Program-made: the position numbers and the translations under genes
Notes under the pieces: generated by a model
Databases searched by the model: none
Told to the model about the DNA's origin: nothing
The model's input: only the letters and a program-made list of their open reading frames with translations
In this document: in pieces, positions 26,604 through 35,028 of the stretch
How positions within the stretch are numbered: the stretch's first letter is position 1
How the letters are laid out: each line of letters opens with the position of its first letter
Source: UBA11865 sp963749825
GTDB taxonomy: Bacteria > Chloroflexota > Anaerolineae > Promineifilales > Promineifilaceae
Direction of reading: 5' to 3'
Assembly: GCA_963749825.1 (NCBI GenBank)
Contig: CAVVOI010000012.1
Coordinates: 496,001-560,000, forward strand
DNA length: 64,000 bases

Positions 26604-27620
26604 CTAAAGTTTTCCGGCCACAAAAGCTGCCAGGTCAGCCAGGCGCATGGAGTAGCCCCACTCATTATCGTACCAGGTGATAACCTTTACCAAATTTCCA
26701 CCAATAACTTGGGTGGAAAGACCATCGACGGTTGACGAATCCACGCAGCCAATGAAGTCGGTGGAAACCAATGGTTCTTCAGTGTATGCCAGGACCTTAC
26801 CCATCCAACCAGCACCTTCGGCCGCAGCTTTAAAGGCACCGTTAAGTTCCTCCACTGATGTACTCTCTTCTAGTTCAGCCGTCAAGTCGACAACCGAAAC
26901 CGTGACTACAGGTACTCGAAAGGCCATGCCATCGAAACGGCCTTCTAATTCTGGGATGACCATGGAAACAGCCTTCGCTGCGCCCGTGGTGGTGGGGATG
27001 ATATTGATCCCGGCCGAACGAGCCCGGCGCAGATCCTTATAAGCCATATCCAAGATCTGCTGTCCATTCGTATAAGCGTGAATGGTGGACATCAAGGCTC
27101 GCTTAATGCCAAACTGATCATTCATAACTTTGGCGACGGGAGCCAGACAATTGGTGGTGCAGCTGGCATTGGAAATAACATGATGATTTGCCGGGTCATA
27201 AGAACCTTCATTAACCCCCAGGACGAACGTTGCATCAACCCCCTTACCCGGTGCCGAGATGAGGACTTTTTTGGCTCCTGCATCTAGGTGTAAGCCGGCG
27301 GTGTCACGAGCCCGAAAAATGCCGGTACACTCAAGTACGATATCCACGCCGAGTTCGCCCCATGGTAACTTTGCCGGGTCGCGCTCAGCGTAGCTCTTAA
27401 GCTGCTGGCCGTCGACGTAAATGTCGCCGTCACGGGCTTCGACATCGCCGGGAAAGCGGCCATAAGTCGAATCATATTTGAGAAGGTGAGCATTGGTATT
27501 GACATCCATCAAATCATTGACGGCTTCTACATCCAAAACATCTCGATAATTCTCGTAGATTGCCTTGTAAACTTGCCGGCCGATACGACCGAATCCATTA
27601 ATGCCTACTTTAACTGTCAT
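26604..27620 (-). CDS. gapA: Glyceraldehyde-3-phosphate dehydrogenase, type I
   Basis: Glycolytic and gluconeogenic enzyme of 338 residues. The N-terminal NAD-binding GINGFGRIGRQV and the active-site SNASCTTNCLAPVAKV with catalytic Cys are clear, as is the C-terminal SWYDNEWGYS-type segment (here TWYDNEWGYS). AAGGAG precedes the ATG. It lies 52 nt after yvcK, almost certainly in one transcript. Confidence 0.98.
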   Translation of the reverse strand: MTVKVGINGFGRIGRQVYKAIYENYRDVLDVEAVNDLMDVNTNAHLLKYDSTYGRFPGDVEARDGDIYVDGQQLKSYAERDPAKLPWGELGVDIVLECTGIFRARDTAGLHLDAGAKKVLISAPGKGVDATFVLGVNEGSYDPANHHVISNASCTTNCLAPVAKVMNDQFGIKRALMSTIHAYTNGQQILDMAYKDLRRARSAGINIIPTTTGAAKAVSMVIPELEGRFDGMAFRVPVVTVSVVDLTAELEESTSVEELNGAFKAAAEGAGWMGKVLAYTEEPLVSTDFIGCVDSSTVDGLSTQVIGGNLVKVITWYDNEWGYSMRLADLAAFVAGKL

Positions 27621-27672
27621 TGGGAAATCTCCTTATTGAAGTTTTTCGCGCGCTTTCTTGGTTGGAGCGCGT

Positions 27673-29001
27673 CTACACGAATTCAATCACCGCCCGTGAT
27701 AGCTTTTCACTATCATGGCGCCATGGTCGCTCTTCGTCGACTAGGTCAGCGGTGACCATTGGTACACTATCCGGCCCGTCCGATTCGACAAAAACCGTAT
27801 AACCGCCGCCGGTACTCGGAGGTACCGACAAATTGCGATTTGCCAGGACCACATCAAAAAAACCACGACCTTCATGATCTTCTTGTTTGTCATGGCGCTC
27901 GATGGCCAGGACATGATCGGCAACATTATAATTATCCGTCTCACCTGGTTGCGTGGCAAGGTTACAAATATAAACTCTCTTTGCTCTTGTTCTTTGCAGT
28001 GCCCGGGCGATGTCAGGCACCAGCAAATTCGGTATGATGCTGGTGTACAGACTCCCCGGTCCGATAACGACCAGGTCCGCCTGCAATATCGCTTTAACTG
28101 AGGGCGGGTAAGCGGGAACCTCGGCCGGCTCTAAAGCGACTGTTTCGATGCGGCCGCCAGATAATGGGATGGCTGACTCGCCGACTACACGAGTGGTGTC
28201 ATCTTCAGCCGGCATCGTCACCTCAGCGACCAAGGTGACATTTGCCAACGTAGAAGGTAGCACCTGGCCACGCACGGCCAGAACCCGGCCGGCGGCTATC
28301 AGTGCCTCGTCGAAACTACCGGTGATCCCGGTTAGCGCTACCAGAAGCAAATTACCGAAAGCGTGCCCTTTTAACTCACCCTGGCTATCTACCGATACTT
28401 CAAGCTGACCGCCAAAGCGATACTGAAGTAATTGCGTCATCAACGCCTCATCCCGAGCCAAGGCTGCCATGTTATTTCTAAAATCCCCTGGTGGCAGGAC
28501 GCCCAGTTCTTTCCGCAAACGGCCGCTGCTACCGCCATCATCAGCAACTGTAACAATGGCTGTGATATTGTTTGTATAATGGCTTAAACCGCGTAGAAGA
28601 GCCGGCATACCGGTGCCGCCGCCGATGGCCACGATTCGCGGCCCGCGGCTTCTCTGGGAGTGCCTATACAAAGAATCGACGACCCGTTCATCAGGTCGTC
28701 GGAAAGGCGCAACGAGGTTTAGACCCAGACGCACAGCGGCCCAGATTATGAGCGTACTGCCGGCCACGAGCGGGATGAGAATACGCAGCGCCGTAGGCAA
28801 TAATTGCAGCGTCAATAAGCCGTAAACATCGGCTGGCAATAACTCTTGCTGGCTCAAGGTTACTAAAAAGGCGCTGATACCGAATCCAACAATGATCGCG
28901 CCCATAATTAAAACGATTAGCCAGCGTTTTACGCCAATTCCGGGGGCAAACCAACCGCGCCAAGTATGCAGAATTTCCCTTAATGAAGTTCGTTCACTCA
29001 T
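27673..29001 (-). CDS. yvcK: YvcK/CofD-like gluconeogenesis factor with N-terminal membrane helices
   Basis: The YvcK domain (about 120-430) begins IVAIGGGTGMPALLRGL and includes VADDGGSSGRLR, LPPGDFRNNMAAL, GHAFGNLLLVAL and VIGPGSLYTSIIPNLLV. In Firmicutes YvcK binds UDP-sugars and is needed for growth on gluconeogenic carbon and for cell-wall homeostasis. Here it is preceded by two to three helices (about 25-48, 60-95), which the Bacillus protein lacks. Position directly before gapA supports a role in central carbon control. Promoter at 29019-29047. Confidence 0.92.
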   Translation of the reverse strand: MSERTSLREILHTWRGWFAPGIGVKRWLIVLIMGAIIVGFGISAFLVTLSQQELLPADVYGLLTLQLLPTALRILIPLVAGSTLIIWAAVRLGLNLVAPFRRPDERVVDSLYRHSQRSRGPRIVAIGGGTGMPALLRGLSHYTNNITAIVTVADDGGSSGRLRKELGVLPPGDFRNNMAALARDEALMTQLLQYRFGGQLEVSVDSQGELKGHAFGNLLLVALTGITGSFDEALIAAGRVLAVRGQVLPSTLANVTLVAEVTMPAEDDTTRVVGESAIPLSGGRIETVALEPAEVPAYPPSVKAILQADLVVIGPGSLYTSIIPNLLVPDIARALQRTRAKRVYICNLATQPGETDNYNVADHVLAIERHDKQEDHEGRGFFDVVLANRNLSVPPSTGGGYTVFVESDGPDSVPMVTADLVDEERPWRHDSEKLSRAVIEFV

Positions 29002-29018
29002 CAGTTTTCCAACTAATC

Positions 29019-29047
29019 ATTCTAGCAGTCGGCTCAAGCATCGTCAA
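29019..29047 (-). promoter_or_regulatory. Candidate yvcK-gapA promoter
   Basis: Minus strand TTGACG (29042-29047), 17-nt spacer, TAGAAT (29019-29024), 18 nt before the yvcK ATG. Both hexamers differ from consensus by one base. Confidence 0.6.
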
Positions 29048-29235
29048 CGCACTGCAATCGTCTCGTTGGGCATGCGATTGTGGCTGTGTTATGATCGGAT
29101 TTCTGCTTCACATCTCCATTTTCATGTTGTCAGGGGTCAAGCTGCCACTTGAGCTGCAGACTAATTGGCAGGTCCGCCTGTAATACAAGAATTTCAGTAT
29201 CGTTTGGAGAGGATTCAGCAGTAGGAGGAATATGA

Positions 29236-30306
29236 ATGCGAACTGTTTATTGGGATTACGACACCAACACTGTCAAATTAATCGATCAACGAAAACTTCC
29301 GTTCGTATTTGAAATAGCCGAATTCGACGACTACCATGACGTTGCCCGGTCCATCAGCGAAATGTATGTGAGAGGCGCGCCGGCCATAGGGGCGACAGCC
29401 GCTTTCGGTATGGCTCTGGCAGCCCAGCAAAGCAGCGCTACGTTGAAGCCAGGACTGATGCAGGATCTGGAGGAAGCAGCTAACATATTGAATGCCGCCC
29501 GGCCGACGGCCGTTAATTTATCTTGGGCGATAGCCCAGCAAATGCAGTTAGCCGGTGGCGTTAATTTCCAATCAGTCGCCGACACACGCCAAGCGTTACT
29601 TCAGCTGGCCCAAAAAATTGCCGACGATGATGTCGAACTGAATAGATGCATGGGTTTCAATGGCGCCGAACTGATCTCAGATGGCGATACGATTCTCCAT
29701 CATTGCAATACAGGCGCTTTGGCAACGGTTGACTGGGGCACCGCTCTGGGCGTCATTTTCGCGGCCGCCGAACAAGGAAAAGATATACATGTACTGGTTG
29801 ACGAAACCCGACCCCGGCTACAAGGCGCGCGCTTGACCGCCTGGGAGTTGCAACAGCGAGATATCTCATTCGACTTGATCGCCGACAACGCGGCCGGTCA
29901 TTTTATGCGTACAGGACAGGTAAATATCGTCTTGGTTGGTTCTGACCGCACCGCAGGAAACGGTGACGTGGCCAATAAGATCGGAACGTATAAGTTGGCC
30001 GTCGTTGCTCGGGAAAATGGGGTGCCATTTTATCCTGTGGTCCCAACCAGTACAGTCGATTTATCTTTAGCTCATGGTGATCTGATCCCGATTGAAGAAC
30101 GAAATCAGGACGAAGTCTTAATGGCTATCGATCGGCCCATCGCACCTAAAGGCATCACCGCTCGAAATCCGGCCTTTGACGTCACACCTCATCGCTATGT
30201 AACTGGCATCGTTACCGAATCGGGTATCGTCTACCCACCCTTCGAACGCAACTTACGTTCGGCCGTCGAGGCTTCCCAAAGAGGTGAATGGCGGCAGAGG
30301 AATTAA
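29236..30306 (+). CDS. mtnA: Methylthioribose-1-phosphate isomerase
   Basis: Methionine salvage: isomerises 5-methylthioribose-1-phosphate to methylthioribulose-1-phosphate. The eIF2B-like fold shows VRGAPAIGATAAFGMALAAQ, HHCNTGALATVDWGTALG with the catalytic Cys, VDETRPRLQGARLTAWEL with the catalytic Asp region, and VGSDRTAGNGDVANKIGTYKLA. AGGAGG lies seven bases before the ATG; an overlapping ATG four bases earlier is in another frame. No other methionine salvage gene is nearby. Confidence 0.96.
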   Translation: MRTVYWDYDTNTVKLIDQRKLPFVFEIAEFDDYHDVARSISEMYVRGAPAIGATAAFGMALAAQQSSATLKPGLMQDLEEAANILNAARPTAVNLSWAIAQQMQLAGGVNFQSVADTRQALLQLAQKIADDDVELNRCMGFNGAELISDGDTILHHCNTGALATVDWGTALGVIFAAAEQGKDIHVLVDETRPRLQGARLTAWELQQRDISFDLIADNAAGHFMRTGQVNIVLVGSDRTAGNGDVANKIGTYKLAVVARENGVPFYPVVPTSTVDLSLAHGDLIPIEERNQDEVLMAIDRPIAPKGITARNPAFDVTPHRYVTGIVTESGIVYPPFERNLRSAVEASQRGEWRQRN

Positions 30307-30395
30307 TCTTCATTTGTCACCAAGACGATTCTATGTGATCATCCTCCCGCTTTGATTAGACTGATTCGAAAGAGAACAAGTCTCATACAATAACT

Positions 30396-31187
30396 ATGGA
30401 CACAATTCCTGTTGTCATTCTTTGCGGTGGCAAAGGCACCCGCATGCGAGATGGGACATTAACCCAGAAAAACTTGGTGCCGGTCGGTGGTAAACCTATC
30501 GTCTGGCATGTTATGCGTATCTTTTCTGCCTACAATTTTAATCGTTTTATCTTGACACTAGGATATGGCGGCGAACAATTAAGACGCTATTTCCTTGACT
30601 ACGAGATAATGAGCCGTGACTACACTTTGAGTTTAGGTGAGCATGGCGGCACTCGTCAGATTCATTATCACAACGAAATTAGCCACACATCTTGGGAAGT
30701 TTCATTAGTGAATACTGGTCTGATGACTGAGAAGGCAAGCCGTATCGCTCGGGTTGCCAGCCATCTCAACGGCGACCGCTTTTTTGTTGCCTATGGCGAC
30801 GATGTTAGCGACATCGACTTAGACGCCTTGCTAGCGTTTCATAATGAGCATGGAAAATTGGCTACTATCACCGCTGTTCAAATAAACTTGGAGTATGGCG
30901 TAGTCGATGCCGACGAGGATGGCTTAGTCAAGGGTTTCGTTGAACGACCGCAATTACCATACTGGATAAATGGCGGCTTTATGCTATTCGAAAAGCCTGT
31001 TTTGGACTATATGTCCCGGGAGGAAGATATTAGCCTGGAACAGCAGATCTTACCTCAACTAGCCGAAGAGGGTCAGCTGATGATTTATCGCCACACAGGC
31101 TTTTGGCAGTCGATGAATACAATGAAAGATAATATGCTGCTCGAGGAACTGTGGCGACAAGGCGCAGCTCCTTGGAAGATTTGGTAA
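30396..31187 (+). CDS. rfbF: Glucose-1-phosphate cytidylyltransferase
   Basis: Makes CDP-glucose from CTP and glucose-1-phosphate, the entry to CDP-linked deoxysugars. The nucleotidyltransferase signature is VVILCGGKGTRMRDGTLTQKNL; other family segments are GGKPIVWHVMRIFSAYN, FILTLGYGGEQ, the catalytic YGDDVSDIDL and PYWINGGFMLFEKPVL. There is no obvious Shine-Dalgarno, and TACAAT lies eight bases before the ATG, so the message may be leaderless. First gene of a three-gene sugar operon. Confidence 0.94.
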   Translation: MDTIPVVILCGGKGTRMRDGTLTQKNLVPVGGKPIVWHVMRIFSAYNFNRFILTLGYGGEQLRRYFLDYEIMSRDYTLSLGEHGGTRQIHYHNEISHTSWEVSLVNTGLMTEKASRIARVASHLNGDRFFVAYGDDVSDIDLDALLAFHNEHGKLATITAVQINLEYGVVDADEDGLVKGFVERPQLPYWINGGFMLFEKPVLDYMSREEDISLEQQILPQLAEEGQLMIYRHTGFWQSMNTMKDNMLLEELWRQGAAPWKIW

Positions 31188-31203
31188 TTGATTGGAGATA
31201 ATT

Positions 31204-32199
31204 TTGAACCATTCGGCCCGGAATCATTCATATTGGCGGGATAGACGAGTCTTTATTACCGGTTGTACCGGTTTTCTCGGTTCCTGGCTTACGGCCGGTC
31301 TTGTCGCCCAAGGCGCCGATGTCGTCGGCCTTGTTAGAGATCGAGTACCTCAAGCCCAAATCGTCCGTTCTGGCTTATTAGCTTCCATCACAACAGTCGA
31401 AGGAGAGCTAACCGACTACGAATTTATTGAACGTGTCTTGGCCGAGTATGAGGTGGATACTATCTTTCATCTGGCAGCCCAGACAATTGTCAATATCGCC
31501 AACCGGGCTCCTTTGTCCACGTTCGAGACTAATATTCGCGGCACATGGATCCTCTTAGAAGCAGCTAGACGCAATCCAACAGTTAACGGTATCGTGGTTG
31601 CCAGTAGCTATCATGCCTACGGTGAGCAAGCCCAGTTGCCTTATAAGGAAGATTCCCCTCTGGATTCATGCCATCCATACGACTTGTCAAAAAGCTGCGC
31701 CGATATGATTGCCCGGGCTTATGCGACCTCCTATGGTATGCCGGTGGTCGTCACGCGTTTCGCTAATCTTTTTGGTGGTGGGGATCTTAATTGGAACCGG
31801 CTCGTTCCAGGGACGATTCGTAGCGTGCTGCGCGGAGATCGTCCTGTCATTCGTTCTGATGGCACTTATGGCAGAGATTATCTCTTTATTGAGGATGCCG
31901 TGGATGGGTATTTGACCCTGGCCAAACAACTCCACAAACCCGAAATCTGTGGCCAGGCCTTCAATTTTGGCATGGACCGACCAATTACAGTATTGGAAAT
32001 AGTCAATACGATCTTGGGACTCTCGGAGTTCCCGGATCTCGAGCCTCAAATCCTGAATCAAGTTCAAAATGAAGTATTGGACAAATACTTAAGCTCTCAA
32101 AAAGCACATTCCATTTTGGGCTGGCAGCCCGGCCATACTTTAGAGGAAGGGCTCGCTAAATCAATGAATTGGTACCGAGAGTACCTCAAATTCAGCTAG
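31204..32199 (+). CDS. rfbG: CDP-glucose 4,6-dehydratase
   Basis: Extended SDR enzyme converting CDP-glucose to CDP-4-keto-6-deoxyglucose. The NAD-binding motif is ITGCTGFLGSWLTAGLV. The catalytic Ser/Thr region is VVASSYHAYGEQ, the Tyr/Lys pair YDLSKSCADM, and the family segment RFANLFGGGDLNWNRLVPG is typical of RfbG. A TTG at 31204 is preferred as start because GGAG lies six bases upstream; an earlier TTG at 31192 overlaps that site. It follows rfbF by 16 nt. Confidence 0.92.
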   Translation: MNHSARNHSYWRDRRVFITGCTGFLGSWLTAGLVAQGADVVGLVRDRVPQAQIVRSGLLASITTVEGELTDYEFIERVLAEYEVDTIFHLAAQTIVNIANRAPLSTFETNIRGTWILLEAARRNPTVNGIVVASSYHAYGEQAQLPYKEDSPLDSCHPYDLSKSCADMIARAYATSYGMPVVVTRFANLFGGGDLNWNRLVPGTIRSVLRGDRPVIRSDGTYGRDYLFIEDAVDGYLTLAKQLHKPEICGQAFNFGMDRPITVLEIVNTILGLSEFPDLEPQILNQVQNEVLDKYLSSQKAHSILGWQPGHTLEEGLAKSMNWYREYLKFS

Positions 32200-32207
32200 A
32201 GGACGCG

Positions 32208-33116
32208 TTGAAGATCCTGGTAACTGGAGCCACGGGTTTCATCGGCCGCCACCTCGTCTGTAGGCTCGTTGACTCAGGCCACTCCGTCACCCTCATGCTT
32301 CTATCTGGTGTGGAAAGCGGAAGCCAGCTTCCACCTCCCCTAGCCCAAAGGCGAAACCAGTTCGAGGTCGTCTATGCAGACATACGCAATTACCAACTGA
32401 CGAGTCGAGCCATCCGCGATACTAACCCTGATTGGGTCGTTCATTTAGCAGCCGCCGGTGTCAGCGATCCGTTCCTTAACCCGAACACGGCCATCCGCCA
32501 CAATGTGACCGGCACTCTTAACTTGATCCGAGCCTGTTTTGAGGGCAAGACATCATCTAGCCAAGTGGGCCAGGTGATTGTGGCCCGTTCATCTGGTGAA
32601 CCCAGTAACCTGAATGTATATGCCGCCAGCAAGGCGGCAGCTTGGAATTTTTGCCAGATGTATGCCCAGACCCGCGACTGGCCCATTGCCGGCGCTATGA
32701 TTTTCCAGGCTTATGGACCCTGGCAACCAGCCCACACCCTCGTTCAGGCGGCAGTTCGAGCGGCTTTAAGAAGTGAAGATTTTCCAATGACAACTGGCGA
32801 ACAGAGCCGTGACTGGATCTATGTGGGCGACGTGGTCACAGGTATCGAAGCCGGACTGAAGGTGGATTTGGAGCCAGGAACTACCTTTGAATTGGGAACC
32901 GGCAAAGCAACACCGGTCGCTAACGTAGTCCGGCTCATCTATCGGTTAATCGAAAGAGGTGGCAAGCCCCAGATCGGTGCTCTGCCCAGCCGTCCTGGAG
33001 AGATCCCCTCACAAATAGCTGTGACCGAAAAGACTAGGCAATTGTTGGCCTGGCAACCTTCCACCACGCTTGAAGAAGGTCTAGAGCGAACGATCCAACA
33101 TATAGAAAACGAATAA
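32208..33116 (+). CDS. NAD-dependent epimerase/dehydratase (CDP-sugar modifying)
   Basis: SDR starting ILVTGATGFIGRHLVCRLV with Tyr/Lys motif YAASKAAAW and a C-terminal RDWIYVGDVVTGIEAGL. In known CDP-sugar operons the third gene reduces, dehydrates or epimerises the 4-keto sugar (abequose, paratose or tyvelose routes), so a similar role is inferred; the product sugar is not predictable. A TTG at 32208 with AGAGG upstream gives the natural start directly at the Rossmann strand; the longer frame from 32169 overlaps rfbG. No glycosyltransferase is beside the operon. Confidence 0.85.
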   Translation: MKILVTGATGFIGRHLVCRLVDSGHSVTLMLLSGVESGSQLPPPLAQRRNQFEVVYADIRNYQLTSRAIRDTNPDWVVHLAAAGVSDPFLNPNTAIRHNVTGTLNLIRACFEGKTSSSQVGQVIVARSSGEPSNLNVYAASKAAAWNFCQMYAQTRDWPIAGAMIFQAYGPWQPAHTLVQAAVRAALRSEDFPMTTGEQSRDWIYVGDVVTGIEAGLKVDLEPGTTFELGTGKATPVANVVRLIYRLIERGGKPQIGALPSRPGEIPSQIAVTEKTRQLLAWQPSTTLEEGLERTIQHIENE

Positions 33117-33144
33117 ATCTCAAATCAAATACCTACCACTATAC

Positions 33145-33174
33145 AAAAAGCCGGTGGGCGTTCTGCCCACCGGC
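33145..33174 (-). terminator. Intrinsic terminator of the Hsp20 cluster
   Basis: Perfect 10-bp stem GCCGGTGGGC with GCCCACCGGC (33150-33159, 33165-33174), 5-nt loop, then TTTTTG on the minus strand. It lies about 110 nt after the last Hsp20 gene and also marks the end of the convergent sugar operon. Confidence 0.85.
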
Positions 33175-33281
33175 CTCCATTCAGTAACGAAAATCGCTTT
33201 CCTTCGCAACGTTCTCCCAAGTTCATTTAACCTGGGAAAGACTTACGTCAAGTTTTTCGCATATCAAGCCTGGCATGATCA

Positions 33282-33779
33282 TCATGCTTGTTTGACCGAA
33301 ATCCTCTTAGAAATCTGTTGTACTTCCTCACGTTTCGGCAAGGTCACGGTCAGGACGCCATTCTTGAAGATTGCCGAGACATCGTCTTGATCCACGACAT
33401 CAAGCGGCAAGGGAATTGTTCGGCAGAATTGGCCGTGTGAACGCTCGAGGCGGTAGAAATTGCTTCCTTTCTCCTCAGTCTCCACTTTCTTTTCACCCTT
33501 GATAGTCAAAGTATCACGCTCCATGGTGAGATCGATGTCCTTCTCCTCGATGCCAGGCAGTTCTACTGTGACCTCGAATTCGTTTTCCCGCTCGGTCACG
33601 TTAATCCGCGGATTAAAGGAATGCCTACGTTCCATAGGAAACCAGGAACTTTGGTCAAAGAATTCGTTAAACAAGCGGTCTACCTCCTGCTGAAGAGCTT
33701 GCAAAGGAGCCAACTCGCGTCGTTGAACCGGCATCCGGAAGTCGCTATCTTCTCGGGAAATAATATCTTTATCACTCAT
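33282..33779 (-). CDS. Small heat-shock protein (Hsp20), copy 3
   Basis: 165 residues. The alpha-crystallin domain (about 55-150) shows PRINVTERENEFEVTVELPG, the strand DTLTIKGEK and the C-terminal motif FKNGVLTVTLPK. The C-terminal I-x-I anchor is RISV-like. The N-terminal arm has the typical ELAPLQALQQEVDRLFNEFF helix and aromatic residues. ATP-independent holdase that keeps unfolded proteins soluble. Last of three tandem Hsp20 genes. Confidence 0.95.
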   Translation of the reverse strand: MSDKDIISREDSDFRMPVQRRELAPLQALQQEVDRLFNEFFDQSSWFPMERRHSFNPRINVTERENEFEVTVELPGIEEKDIDLTMERDTLTIKGEKKVETEEKGSNFYRLERSHGQFCRTIPLPLDVVDQDDVSAIFKNGVLTVTLPKREEVQQISKRISVKQA

Positions 33780-33823
33780 CGTTCTTGTCTCCTTCTAAAA
33801 TATTTTGTAGACGAAAGGGTTGT

Positions 33824-34231
33824 CTACACCTCCGATCGAACCTCGATCTTGCGAGCCTTGGCGATTTCGGATTTCGTCAGAGTCAGGCGCAAGACACCAT
33901 TTTTTAACACGGCCTCTATTTGGTCCCGATCGACCGTGTCGGACAAGACAAAAGTTCTCTCGTAGTCGCCAACCCGGTATTCGGCATATAGCGCTTCATA
34001 ACCTTCAGGGATCTGATCTTCGACGCGCCCGCGGACGGTTAGCTGATTTTTTTCCAGGGTGATATCCACGTTATCTTGGCTAACACCTGGCATATCGGCC
34101 AGTAAATAGAATTTATCGCCGGCGGCGTAAATATCTACCTGGGGAATAAATGTCCGGCGGGAACGGGTGCGCTCCACACCCACTGGTGTTTCCGCCTCTT
34201 TCTTTTCTATTTCCATCGTTATATCACTCAT
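33824..34231 (-). CDS. Small heat-shock protein (Hsp20), copy 2
   Basis: About 135 residues with a short, charged N-terminal arm and an alpha-crystallin domain with PQVDIYAAGDKFYLLADMPG, NQLTVRGRV and LKNGVLRLTLTK. It lacks the Gln/Phe-rich arm of its neighbours, so it may form different oligomers or mixed complexes. The second of two tandem ATGs (34231) has better spacing to AGGTGA. About 45 nt separate it from each neighbour. Confidence 0.94.
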   Translation of the reverse strand: MSDITMEIEKKEAETPVGVERTRSRRTFIPQVDIYAAGDKFYLLADMPGVSQDNVDITLEKNQLTVRGRVEDQIPEGYEALYAEYRVGDYERTFVLSDTVDRDQIEAVLKNGVLRLTLTKSEIAKARKIEVRSEV

Positions 34232-34273
34232 CATTTCACCTCAGCTTATCTCTTTTTGTTTTTGTGGAATTAC

Positions 34274-34726
34274 TCAGTCAATGCTCTTGATCTCGATCTT
34301 ACGGGGCTTCTCTTCGGCCACCCGAGGCATGATAAGGCGCAGCACGCCATTTTGGAACTGGGCTTCAACCGAATCGACATCGACCTTATAAGGTAATTCG
34401 AAAGTCCGGCTAAATTCGCCGTGCCCGCGCTCGCGACGGTGGAATTCGACGCCCTCAGGTAGTTCGTCATCAATCCGAGAACCGCTGAGCGTCAAAGTTT
34501 CGCCCACGATCGAAATATCGATGCTATCAGGAGCGACCCCAGGCACCTCGGCAGTTAGGATAATCTCCTCGTCGTTCTGCCAGCTGTTGATGGCCGGAAA
34601 ACGAACATGATTTGGTCCACGAGTTCCTCCCAATAGAAAATTCATTTCATCTTGCATGTTTGGCAAACCACGCCACATCACTCGTCCTGGCCAAGCCGGT
34701 CGACGATACATATTTCTCCACATCAT
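34274..34726 (-). CDS. Small heat-shock protein (Hsp20), copy 1
   Basis: About 150 residues. The N-terminal arm is rich in Arg, Trp and Pro; the alpha-crystallin domain includes PAINSWQNDEEIILTAEVPG, ETLTLSGSR and FQNGVLRLIMPR. ATG at 34726 follows GGAGG; a TTG five codons upstream overlaps that site. First gene of the cluster. Upstream (34792-34820) there is CTTGAAA with a CCATCAT 15 nt later, faintly like a heat-shock sigma promoter, but no CIRCE inverted repeat. Confidence 0.94.
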   Translation of the reverse strand: MMWRNMYRRPAWPGRVMWRGLPNMQDEMNFLLGGTRGPNHVRFPAINSWQNDEEIILTAEVPGVAPDSIDISIVGETLTLSGSRIDDELPEGVEFHRRERGHGEFSRTFELPYKVDVDSVEAQFQNGVLRLIMPRVAEEKPRKIEIKSID

Positions 34727-34929
34727 TTTTATTACCTCCAACTTTTACCAACTGTATTACCTAGATTCCTTAAGTCTCAACTGCTTTCCTCATGATGGCA
34801 CCGTCCGTAAGATTTTCAAGACTTCGCCGTCATTCGATCACATATAATAATTTAGATCCCGGCCGTTAGAAGAGCGTTAGATCGATAATAGAAAAATGTA
34901 AGAAGGTATATGAAACTGAAATCGGCTGA

Positions 34930-34957
34930 TTGCCAGAGACTCACCATTGGATATAAT
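34930..34957 (+). promoter_or_regulatory. Candidate promoter of the inositol-phosphatase-like gene
   Basis: TTGCCA (34930-34935), 16-nt spacer and a consensus TATAAT (34952-34957), 71 nt before the ATG at 35029. It is followed by the serB-aminotransferase-serA genes on the same strand. Confidence 0.55.
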
Positions 34958-35028
34958 CCGGCCGTTGATAAGAGTGCCAAGCCATTTTTCCGCATGAGAG
35001 AACTCATCAGGTCAATAATCGAGAATAC

